Assembly: GCA_016742125.1 (NCBI GenBank)
Contig: JACVCM010000113.1
Coordinates: 1-8,034 of the forward strand
DNA: 8,034 nt
Origin: Sphingomonadaceae bacterium
GTDB taxonomy: Bacteria > Pseudomonadota > Alphaproteobacteria > Sphingomonadales > Sphingomonadaceae
Direction of reading: 5' to 3'
Shown here: in pieces, positions 1 to 6,069 of the stretch
How positions within the stretch are numbered: position 1 is the stretch's first letter
Layout: each line of letters begins with the position of its first letter
Position numbers and translations under genes: made by a program
The notes under the pieces: model-generated
What the model saw: the letters and a program-made list of their open reading frames with translations, nothing else
What the model was told of the DNA's origin: nothing
Databases searched by the model: none

Positions 1-5
1 CCACG

Positions 6-1436
6 CTACACCGTGGTTGGAGAGTATATTAAAAAGGGCCCCTGGCGGGCACGACACCGGGCCAGAGCTTGCACGCCGGCACGCACCGAATCAAGCTTCC
101 CCGGCCCGCGTGCGAAACAGGCCGTGCCCGGCCCATTCGAACCTCGGTGGCAGCCGCAAATTTCCGCATCGTCGGAAAGCGCCGCAACGGCATCAATAGG
201 GTTTAGCTGAGCGCCCCCGCCGCTCGCAAAGGCTTGCCCGAATATCAGAGCATCGCGAATGTCGCCGATATCTTCCTCTTTCCTGAGGAGGTCGAAATAC
301 CAGTTTCCATCGGCGGTATCGCCATAGAGCACGGCCCCGACAATCTTGTCTTCTTTGACAACCACGCGTTTGTAAACGCCGCGTGTCGCGTCTCGCAGGA
401 CGATGTCTTCACAGCCCTCGCTGCCAGAGAAATCGCCTGCCGAAAATACATCGATGCCGGACACCTTGAGTTTGGTGGAGGTCACGGAACCGCGATATGG
501 GTTACTCTCCCTGGTCAGACCATCGGCCAGACTGCGGCACATATCCCACAGCGGCGCAACCAGGCCATAGACATTGCCGTCATGCTCTACACACTCGCCG
601 ACGGCCATGATGTCCGCATCGCTCGTCACCATATCGTCATCGACATGGATGCCCCGACCTGTGGCAAGCCCGGCGTCTTTGGCAAGCGTGAGATTGGGAC
701 GGATTCCCACCGCCATGACCACGATAGAGGCCGGAATTTCCCTTCCATCCTTCAGACGTACGCCCTCGACCTTGCCCTTGCCGTATATCTCGGCCGTGTC
801 GGCCTGGGTCAGGATCGTTTGTCCGCGTTCTTCCAGCGCGCTTTTCAAGAGCCAGCCCGCCGCTTCATCCAGTTGCCGCTCCATCAGCGTCGGCATCAGG
901 TGGATGACCGTTACATTCATCCCTCTGAGGCTGAGGCCGTGTGCAGCCTCAAGCCCCAGAAGGCCTCCTCCGATGACAACCGCATTGCCCCCTCGATTGG
1001 CTGCCTCCAACATGGCCCCGACATCATCCATATCACGGAAAGTGATGACGCCCGGCAAATCCTTGCCCGGCACTGGCATGATGAAGGGATCAGAACCGGT
1101 TGCAATCAGCAGCTTGTCATAGGTCTCCACCCGCCCCGATCGACTGGTCACGGTTTTGGCGACCCGGTCAATTGCCAGAACCGGGTCGCCTGCGGCCAGA
1201 TCTAGACCGTTCTCGGTATACCAGTCATGGCCGTTGATAATGATGTCTTCGAAAGACTTTTCGCCCGCAAGCAACGGCGAGAGCATGATGCGATTGTAGT
1301 TGACCCTTGGCTCCGCACCGAAAATGGTGATGCGGAATTTGCCGGCGTCGCGCGCCAGTATCTCTTCCACGGCACGGCATCCGGCCATGCCGTTGCCAAT
1401 GACGACCAGATGCGGACGGGGCCCGGGGTCAAGCAT
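6..1436 (-). CDS. nirB: NAD(P)H nitrite reductase large subunit, N-terminal part, C-terminal end disrupted
   Basis: Cytoplasmic assimilatory nitrite reductase large subunit; the family reduces nitrite to ammonium using FAD, [2Fe-2S], [4Fe-4S] and siroheme. The frame reads 476 residues from the ATG at 1436. Visible are the FAD dinucleotide-fold motif GNGMAG (14-19), the NirB-typical RVNYNRIMLSP (44-54), ATGSDP (112-117), the NAD-fold motif GGGLLG (156-161) and the FAD-contacting region near AVGEC (278-282). A rubredoxin-reductase-like C domain follows, then the start of a BFD-type [2Fe-2S] domain (ICGC, 426-429). NirB normally exceeds 800 residues, so the siroheme half is missing. After residue 430 the match decays: the frame hits TAG at 8-6, and the last expected cluster cysteine is Arg464. 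I chose ATG 1436 because GAAGGA lies 7 bases upstream and overlaps the porin stop; the longer in-frame extension runs through the porin gene. Family assignment is firm; whether the break is real or an edge sequence error is unknown. Confidence 0.85.
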   Translation of the reverse strand: MLDPGPRPHLVVIGNGMAGCRAVEEILARDAGKFRITIFGAEPRVNYNRIMLSPLLAGEKSFEDIIINGHDWYTENGLDLAAGDPVLAIDRVAKTVTSRSGRVETYDKLLIATGSDPFIMPVPGKDLPGVITFRDMDDVGAMLEAANRGGNAVVIGGGLLGLEAAHGLSLRGMNVTVIHLMPTLMERQLDEAAGWLLKSALEERGQTILTQADTAEIYGKGKVEGVRLKDGREIPASIVVMAVGIRPNLTLAKDAGLATGRGIHVDDDMVTSDADIMAVGECVEHDGNVYGLVAPLWDMCRSLADGLTRESNPYRGSVTSTKLKVSGIDVFSAGDFSGSEGCEDIVLRDATRGVYKRVVVKEDKIVGAVLYGDTADGNWYFDLLRKEEDIGDIRDALIFGQAFASGGGAQLNPIDAVAALSDDAEICGCHRGSNGPGTACFARGPGKLDSVRAGVQALARCRARQGPFLIYSPTTV

Positions 1437-1447
1437 ATTCACATCCT

Positions 1448-2680
1448 TCAAAGCGCATAATCGAGCTGCACCCAATATTTCTCGGTATCGACATCGCCCG
1501 CGAAATTTGCCGCGCCGGAACGGTTGTAATTCGCATATTTGGCCAGCAGGCTTATCTTTTTGCCGATCTTGAAACCGCCGACGACATTCCATTCGTCGCC
1601 ATATTTCTGGTCCAGCCGGTCGGATTTATACTGATGCCACATGATGTTGAGGTTCAGCCCCGGCAGCGTTTTGAACTTGGTGAAATTGTACCCCGCGCCC
1701 AGATAGAGATCGCGGATGCCGTTTGGCGGCGTGGTCAGGAATTTGTCCGCAAAGCCGTTGAATTTGTGCAACGTCGCCAGTGGCGTCTGGAAGCTTGTAA
1801 AGGCGACGCCCGCGTCGGCGCCCAGCACTTCATAGCCTGCGGTCAGCTTGAAATCCTTGATCCCCAGTGTTGCTTCGCCCAACAGATAGTCGGCGCCGTA
1901 ATCGTTCGGATTCCGGTTAAGATCGCTCTGCCGCGCATAACTGGCGATCAGGCCCAGTTTGGCTTTGCCGATTGGCAGGTTCGCATTGCCGCGCACACCA
2001 AATGTCTGGCTCGAATTGCGGAAATTCTGCACCGCCGCTTCGTCCTGATCGACCAGATAGGCAAAGCCCGTCAGCCCCCAGGTCTTCGCCTTGTACGACA
2101 GGTTGGCAAAGACATTGTCGCCCCCAATTGCACGTTGCCGCGCGCCGAAGCCCTCGCTACCCCAGATTGGACGCGTACTCCATGCATAGGTCAGGTCGGC
2201 CTTGACGTTCTTGATGCCGCTATATTCCACCCGCGCTGCATCGAAGGTCTGCTCGTTCTGCCGCCAAAGCACGGTGCCAACGAAGCGCTGATCATCAAGA
2301 TTAATCCGTTGCCGTCCGGCAGTGATCACTGTTTTGGGTATGCCGGTATATTGCAGCTGGATGCGATTGATCTCGACCGTTTCAGGGTCGGCAACGATCG
2401 GAAAGGCAGTGTTGCCATTAAGGCCACTGTTGTAGCGCTCGGAAAGCGCCAGCGTTGCCTCCCCCTCGGCAAGCACGGCGAAGTCGCCCTTCTTTATCTC
2501 AAAACCGGCGCGCATCCGTAACGTCAGCGCGTCGGCTTCGCGCAATATTCCGTCCTGATCGACATTTTCGTAGCGCAACCGCGCTTCGACAATCGGTTTC
2601 AGTTTCGCCGTTTCGGCATATGCCGAAGTCGGGACAAGGGCGGCACTGGCGATCAGTGCAACGCGCAAACAGTTTTTCAT
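1448..2680 (-). CDS. Alginate-export-type outer-membrane beta-barrel protein (putative nitrate/nitrite porin)
   Basis: A 410-residue predicted outer-membrane channel. A Sec signal peptide is clear: MKNCLRVAL, a hydrophobic stretch, then TSAYA with likely cleavage after residue 22. The mature protein shows alternating amphipathic strands rich in Tyr, Trp, Asn and Gly (for example LRYENVDQ, RIQLQYTGI, GRQRINLDDQRFVG, LYLGAGYNF, YWVQLDYAL at the C terminus), typical of the alginate-export (AlgE-like) barrel family as I recall it. No alginate genes are nearby. Its position between the nitrate ABC transporter and nirB suggests it passes nitrate or nitrite across the outer membrane; that is inference from context. 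The start is supported by GAGGGG 8 bases upstream. It lies 59 bases after the ATPase gene and 11 bases before nirB. The terminal residue is Leu rather than the Phe commonly seen in barrels. Confidence 0.85.
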   Translation of the reverse strand: MKNCLRVALIASAALVPTSAYAETAKLKPIVEARLRYENVDQDGILREADALTLRMRAGFEIKKGDFAVLAEGEATLALSERYNSGLNGNTAFPIVADPETVEINRIQLQYTGIPKTVITAGRQRINLDDQRFVGTVLWRQNEQTFDAARVEYSGIKNVKADLTYAWSTRPIWGSEGFGARQRAIGGDNVFANLSYKAKTWGLTGFAYLVDQDEAAVQNFRNSSQTFGVRGNANLPIGKAKLGLIASYARQSDLNRNPNDYGADYLLGEATLGIKDFKLTAGYEVLGADAGVAFTSFQTPLATLHKFNGFADKFLTTPPNGIRDLYLGAGYNFTKFKTLPGLNLNIMWHQYKSDRLDQKYGDEWNVVGGFKIGKKISLLAKYANYNRSGAANFAGDVDTEKYWVQLDYAL

Positions 2681-2739
2681 GAAAAATACCCCTCAATTCT
2701 GTGATGTAATTGCCACGCGGCATCCTCAAACGCTGTTAG

Positions 2740-3543
2740 TCAGGCGGCCCGATCGAGCGGGTTGGTGTAACGCTCGTGCAGGAAATGAACGATCGCATGC
2801 CTCGCACGGGCATAGTCGGTCGTGTCGATGGCGCTCAGCCGTTCGCGGGGACGCGCCATCGTGACAACATGTTCTTCGCCAATGGTTGCAGCCGGTCCAT
2901 TGGTCATCATCACCACCCGGTCGGCGAGCAGGATCGCCTCATCGACATCATGCGTGATCATCACGACCGTATTGTTGAGCTCCGCCTGAATGGACATTAC
3001 AGCATCCTGAAGGCTGGCGCGGGTCAGCGCATCGAGAGCACCGAAAGGCTCGTCCATCAGCAACACGCGCGGTTCCATCGCGATCGCCCGGGCGATGCCT
3101 ACGCGCTGCTTCATCCCACCCGACAGTTCGGATGGACGCTTCGCCAGCGCATGATCCATCTGCACCAGCGCCAGATTGTGGCGGACCCAGTCCCTGCGTT
3201 CGGCCTTGCTGGCCTTGGGCCTGGTTTTGTCGACAGCGAGGCGGACATTTTCCTCAACTGTCAGCCAGGGGAGCAAGGAATGGTCCTGAAAGATTACAGC
3301 GCGATCCGGTCCGGGTGTATCGACCACATCATTGTCGAGGAAAACGACACCGCGACTGGGCTTCACAAGGCCCGCGATCACATTAAGCAACGTCGATTTG
3401 CCACAGCCCGAATGGCCGATCAGCGCGACAAATTCGCCTTTCTGTATCTCGAGATCGACATCGCGCAGCGCGGTGAACTGGCCGAGCTTCGTCGGAAAGC
3501 CGACCTCAATTCCTTCAAGCGCGAGATAGGAACGTTTTTTCAT
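2740..3543 (-). CDS. nrtD: Nitrate ABC transporter ATP-binding protein (NrtD type)
   Basis: A 267-residue cytoplasmic ATPase that powers nitrate import through NrtB. All core motifs are present: Walker A GHSGCGKST (43-51), Q-loop Gln86, signature LSGGMKQ (140-146), Walker B VLLMDEP (160-166), D-loop GALDA (168-172) and switch His198. The segment IFQDHSLLPWLTV (84-96) is characteristic of the nitrate/sulfonate/taurine import ATPases. It has no fused solute-binding domain, so it resembles cyanobacterial NrtD and not NrtC; it presumably works as a homodimer because no second ATPase gene is visible. The ATG is preceded by GAGGAG, and the nrtB stop (TGA, 3558-3556) sits inside that ribosome binding site, leaving 12 bases between the genes. 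Substrate specificity rests on the neighbours. Confidence 0.92.
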   Translation of the reverse strand: MKKRSYLALEGIEVGFPTKLGQFTALRDVDLEIQKGEFVALIGHSGCGKSTLLNVIAGLVKPSRGVVFLDNDVVDTPGPDRAVIFQDHSLLPWLTVEENVRLAVDKTRPKASKAERRDWVRHNLALVQMDHALAKRPSELSGGMKQRVGIARAIAMEPRVLLMDEPFGALDALTRASLQDAVMSIQAELNNTVVMITHDVDEAILLADRVVMMTNGPAATIGEEHVVTMARPRERLSAIDTTDYARARHAIVHFLHERYTNPLDRAA

Positions 3544-3555
3544 GAGCGTTTCTCC

Positions 3556-4518
3556 TCAGGCTGTGCGGGCGACGCGGCGACCGATCCAGGCGACCAGACG
3601 ATCCAGCGCAAAGCCGACCATGCCGATCCAGATCAGCGCGACGATGGTGTCGGAAAGAAGCGAGCTGTTATAGCTGTCCCAGATGAAGAAGCCGATGCCG
3701 GTGCCGCCCTGCACCATTTCCGCCGCGACAATCGCAAGCCAGCTCATGCCCACACCGATACGAAGACCGGTGAACATGTGCGGCACCGTGGCGGGCAACA
3801 TGATCTTCGTGAAATATTCCAGCGGATTGAGTGAGAGGACCTTGGCGACGTTACGATATGTGGACGGGATATTCTGCACGCCCGTCGCGGTATTCAGGAT
3901 AATCGGCCAGATTGCGGTGATGAAAATCAGGAAGATCGCCGATGGCTGCGCTTCCTGAAAGACCGCCAGACTGATAGGCAACCACGCGAGCGGCGGAACC
4001 GTTCGCAACACCTGAAACAGTGGATCGAGCGCGCGATAAGCGGTGACGCTCTGTCCGATCAATATGCCGAGCGCAACGCCGATAATGGCTGACAGGCCAT
4101 AGCCCACCGCCACACGTTTCAGGCTGGTGATGATATGGCCGGCGACTCCGACATCGCCACCTTCAGCGATGCTAAGGCCACCATTGCCAAACTCGACGCC
4201 CTTGAATGGGTCGACGATCACTTCGTGGCTCTCAGCCCATATCCTGGTCGGGCTGGGAAGCGCCGCCCCGGGCCTGTCGGTTGCCACCTGCCATATCAGC
4301 AGCAGGACAATTATCATGATCAATGTCGGCAATATGCTGCCAGCAAAGGATTTCAGTTTTTCCACGGCAGGATGAAGAGGCTTTGGTGGCGAGGCAGTTG
4401 CATTTGACATTCTGGCCTTGGGGAGAAGGAATATCTTGGCGCTGGTTGGCTTTGCCCCAACCGAAACCGGCAAGGCTTCGGCAGTGGTCTCAATCAGCGA
4501 TTGCGGTGCGGGTGGCAT
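3556..4518 (-). CDS. nrtB: Nitrate ABC transporter permease
   Basis: Inner-membrane permease of 320 residues. Hydrophobic segments appear near residues 61-79, 136-157, 178-188, 193-209, 253-268 and 288-306. The NrtB/SsuC-type core is clear: LRTVPPLAWLPI (171-182), the coupling-loop region with TKIMLPATVPHMFTGLRIG (237-255) and WLAIVAAEMVQGGTGIGFFI (260-279), a stretch typical of nitrate permeases. I chose the ATG at 4518 because TAAGGAG lies 8 bases upstream and contains the nrtA stop codon. This gives an N-terminal cytoplasmic tail of about 60 residues, longer than usual and Pro/Ala/Ser rich. An internal ATG at 4410 (Met37) has only a weak AAGG upstream and would yield 284 residues, close to the usual family length. 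Function as nitrate permease follows from sequence and from the flanking nrtA and ATPase genes. Confidence 0.92.
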   Translation of the reverse strand: MPPAPQSLIETTAEALPVSVGAKPTSAKIFLLPKARMSNATASPPKPLHPAVEKLKSFAGSILPTLIMIIVLLLIWQVATDRPGAALPSPTRIWAESHEVIVDPFKGVEFGNGGLSIAEGGDVGVAGHIITSLKRVAVGYGLSAIIGVALGILIGQSVTAYRALDPLFQVLRTVPPLAWLPISLAVFQEAQPSAIFLIFITAIWPIILNTATGVQNIPSTYRNVAKVLSLNPLEYFTKIMLPATVPHMFTGLRIGVGMSWLAIVAAEMVQGGTGIGFFIWDSYNSSLLSDTIVALIWIGMVGFALDRLVAWIGRRVARTA

Positions 4519-4530
4519 AGACTTCGCTCC

Positions 4531-5844
4531 TTAGGCCTTCTTGATGGCGAGGCTTTCGAGATAGGCAGCCGGGTTGCCCGGATCGAAAACCTTGCCGTCG
4601 AAGAATTTCTCCTGACCACGGCTGTCGTCGGTCGGGATGTCCGCTTCGGCAACACCGGCCAGTGCGGCAGCCTTGCGCCAGATGTCGGCGCGGTTGACCT
4701 TTGCAATGACGGCGGTCCGGTCGAGGTCGGCGGGCAATTTGCCCCAGCGCTGGTTCTCAACCAGGAACCACATATCGTGGCTCTTGAAGGGGAAGGAGGC
4801 ATTGTCCGCCCAGAATTTCATGCGGAAGGGCGCATCCTTGATTTCACGACCGTCGCCCATTTTGAACAGCCCGGCCAAACGGTCCTTGATGTCGGCCGGG
4901 GGCACCTTCAGATAATCGCGACCGCCGATGGTTTCGGCCATCTTGTCGATATTCTCGCGCTTGTCGCACCACTGCTGTGCCTCAATGATCGCGGCGGTCA
5001 ATGCCACAGCCGCCTTGGGGTGCTTCTCGATCCAGTCGGACCGCATGGCAAAGCTCTTTTCCGGGTGATCCTGCCATAGTTGGCCGGTGGACACAGCGGT
5101 GTAGCCTATATTCTGCGCGACGAGTTGCGCGTTCCAGGGCTCGCCGACGCAGAAAGCCTCCATCGTCTTGGCCTTCATATTGGCGACCATTTGCGGTGGC
5201 GGGATCGTGATCAACTCGACATCACTTTCGGGGTTGATGCCGGCGGCCGCCAGCCAGTAGCGGATCCAAAGATCGTGAGTGCCGCCGGGGAAGGTCATCG
5301 CCATGGTAATCTTGCTGCCGCCCGCCTTCTTGTCGGCAATAATCGCTTTCATCTTTGCCGCATCGAGATCGGCCTTTGCCGCCAGATAAGCTTTTTCAAC
5401 CGAAATGCCCTGGCCGTTAGTGTTCAGCCGGGCGAGAATGCTGATCGGTGTCGGCTTGCCGTTGCTGCCGAGTGTCAGAAAATACGGCATCGGCGTCAGG
5501 ATATGCGCGCCGTCAACACCGCCCGCGCCAGAACCCAGCGCCAGATTGTCGCGCGTGGCGGCCCAGTTGGCCTGCTTTGCCACCTGGACATCCGGCATGC
5601 CGTATTTGGCAAACAGCCCAAGCTCTTTTGCCATAATAAGCGGCGCGGCATCGGTCAGTGCGATGAAACCAAGCTTTGCGGTTTTGGTTTCAACATCGCT
5701 GGGGACAGCAACTTTCTCACTTTTGTTTCCATCGCCGCCGCCACAAGCCGCAAGAAGTGCGGTCATCCCCAGAGTACCGGCACCTATCAATACGGAGCGG
5801 CGTCCAACACTGGATTCAACCCCTTGCTTGTCTTCATTTCCCAT
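4531..5844 (-). CDS. nrtA: Nitrate-binding lipoprotein of the ABC transporter
   Basis: Periplasmic NrtA/CmpA-family substrate-binding protein, 437 residues, presumably membrane anchored. The N terminus has a twin arginine (Arg15-Arg16, GRRSVLIG), a hydrophobic stretch and a lipobox LAAC with the lipidated Cys34, so it looks like a lipoprotein exported by Tat or possibly Sec; the Tat motif is not canonical beyond the RR pair. Residues lining the nitrate pocket in cyanobacterial NrtA appear conserved by my alignment from memory: Trp94, Gln145 (NTNGQGI), His190 (FPGGTHDLW), Gly234 (FCVGEPWN) and Asp259 (LWQDHPEK). The ATG at 5844 has AAGGGG 7 bases upstream. It is the first gene after the predicted leader terminator and is paralogous to the neighbouring nasS; both end with a FFDG-x3-FDP stretch. 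Nitrate or nitrite is the most likely ligand. Confidence 0.93.
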   Translation of the reverse strand: MGNEDKQGVESSVGRRSVLIGAGTLGMTALLAACGGGDGNKSEKVAVPSDVETKTAKLGFIALTDAAPLIMAKELGLFAKYGMPDVQVAKQANWAATRDNLALGSGAGGVDGAHILTPMPYFLTLGSNGKPTPISILARLNTNGQGISVEKAYLAAKADLDAAKMKAIIADKKAGGSKITMAMTFPGGTHDLWIRYWLAAAGINPESDVELITIPPPQMVANMKAKTMEAFCVGEPWNAQLVAQNIGYTAVSTGQLWQDHPEKSFAMRSDWIEKHPKAAVALTAAIIEAQQWCDKRENIDKMAETIGGRDYLKVPPADIKDRLAGLFKMGDGREIKDAPFRMKFWADNASFPFKSHDMWFLVENQRWGKLPADLDRTAVIAKVNRADIWRKAAALAGVAEADIPTDDSRGQEKFFDGKVFDPGNPAAYLESLAIKKA

Positions 5845-5869
5845 GACTTTACCCCTTTTTCAGATGCAC

Positions 5870-5914
5870 AAAAGCCGCCCACGAACGGGACCGCTATCCC
5901 GGACGTGTGGCGGC
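5870..5914 (-). terminator. Leader terminator hairpin upstream of nrtA
   Basis: In the transcribed (minus) strand GCCGCC (5914-5909) pairs with GGCGGC (5879-5874). Inside, CACG (5907-5904) pairs with CGTG (5883-5880), and CGGGA (5900-5896 region) pairs with TCCCG around a TAGCGG loop, interrupted by one bulged A and a 2x2 internal loop. TTTT (5873-5870) follows immediately. This is a GC-rich intrinsic-terminator form placed 26 bases before the nrtA start, so it most likely attenuates the operon. The T run is short, so efficiency is uncertain. Confidence 0.7.
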
Positions 5915-5940
5915 GTTGCCTGTGTTGAATTGGTCGCCGC
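5910..5940 (-). promoter_or_regulatory. Possible antiterminator stem
   Basis: In the minus strand GCGGCG (5940-5935) is complementary to CGCCGC (5915-5910) across a 19-base loop. Its 3' arm is the same sequence that forms the 5' arm of the downstream terminator, so the two structures cannot coexist. It could be the read-through form of the leader. The alternative is that 5940-5936 pairs backward with GCCGC (5967-5963) to extend the upstream hairpin, so the direction of switching cannot be settled by inspection. Confidence 0.45.
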
Positions 5941-5943
5941 TCT

Positions 5944-5961
5944 GGTCGCTCCGTTGCGTCC
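5944..5961 (-). promoter_or_regulatory. ANTAR target hairpin P2 (hexaloop AACGGA)
   Basis: The minus strand reads GGACGC, loop AACGGA, GCGACC: CGC pairs with GCG, then an A-A mismatch, then GG with CC. Loop position 1 is A and position 4 is G, matching the known ANTAR RNA rule. An outer stem GCCGC (5967-5963) with GCGGC (5940-5936) could extend it, leaving an 11-base linker to the first hairpin. The inner stem alone is weak; support comes from the loop, the pairing with P1, the terminator just downstream and the nasT gene in the same locus. Confidence 0.6.
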
Positions 5962-5978
5962 CGCGGCTATTTCAAAAA

Positions 5979-5992
5979 GGGCTACCCTGCCC
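5979..5992 (-). promoter_or_regulatory. ANTAR target hairpin P1 (hexaloop AGGGTA)
   Basis: The minus strand reads GGGC, loop AGGGTA, GCCC: a four-base-pair all-GC stem, with two more A-T pairs possible beyond one mismatch. The hexaloop has A at position 1 and G at position 4. It would lie within a few bases of the predicted transcript start. TTTTT follows the stem nearly directly, but four pairs are too few for a convincing terminator. It is probably the first half of the two-hairpin NasT binding site. Confidence 0.65.
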
Positions 5993-6001
5993 GTTGATTC
6001 G

Positions 6002-6030
6002 ATAATTGGGCGATTCTGCCTAATATGCAA
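6002..6030 (-). promoter_or_regulatory. Predicted sigma70-type promoter of the nrtA operon
   Basis: In the minus strand TTGCAT (6030-6025) and AATTAT (6007-6002) are separated by 17 bases. The -10 matches the E. coli consensus at four of six positions and the -35 at three, so it is moderate at best. The transcript would start near 5995, which puts hairpin P1 at its very 5' end. The region is AT-rich compared with the flanking genes. I see no convincing GG-N10-GC sigma54 element. Confidence 0.4.
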
Positions 6031-6038
6031 GCAAAATA

Positions 6039-6051
6039 TTGCGCTGCACAA
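6039..6051 (+). promoter_or_regulatory. Candidate operator, dyad TTGCGCTGCACAA
   Basis: A 13-base near-palindrome (five of six half-site positions symmetric) just upstream of the predicted -35 of the nrtA promoter. A copy matching 11 of 13 bases occurs upstream of nasT on the other strand. The shared core CTGCAC resembles an NtrC half-site, but spacing does not fit the standard NtrC site. The binding protein is unknown. Confidence 0.3.
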
Positions 6052-6069
6052 CCTTTGCCTAAATTTTGA

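Noticed and set aside
234..1205. Open frame of 323 codons on the plus strand opposite nirB
   Set aside because: It lies antisense to a clear NirB sequence with conserved cofactor motifs; its own translation shows no recognisable domain and composition typical of a mirror frame in GC-rich coding DNA.
1437..1592. Upstream in-frame extension of nirB
   Set aside because: It would run back through the porin 3' end; the ATG at 1436 has a well-placed ribosome binding site and begins right before the FAD-fold motif.
1634..2521. Plus-strand open frame of 295 codons opposite the porin gene
   Set aside because: The minus-strand porin has a signal peptide, barrel pattern and ribosome binding site; the plus frame has none of these.
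2776..3834. Open frame of 352 codons on the plus strand opposite the ATPase and permease genes
   Set aside because: It crosses the junction of two well-supported minus-strand genes and has a His/Arg/Asp-rich translation without motifs, as expected for an antisense shadow.
5080..5928. Plus-strand open frame reaching from nrtA into the leader region
   Set aside because: Shadow of nrtA; no ribosome binding site or domain, and its end falls inside the leader hairpins.
5974..5992. Hairpin P1 plus TTTTT as a second terminator
   Set aside because: The stem is only four base pairs, too weak for intrinsic termination; it fits better as a protein-binding hairpin.
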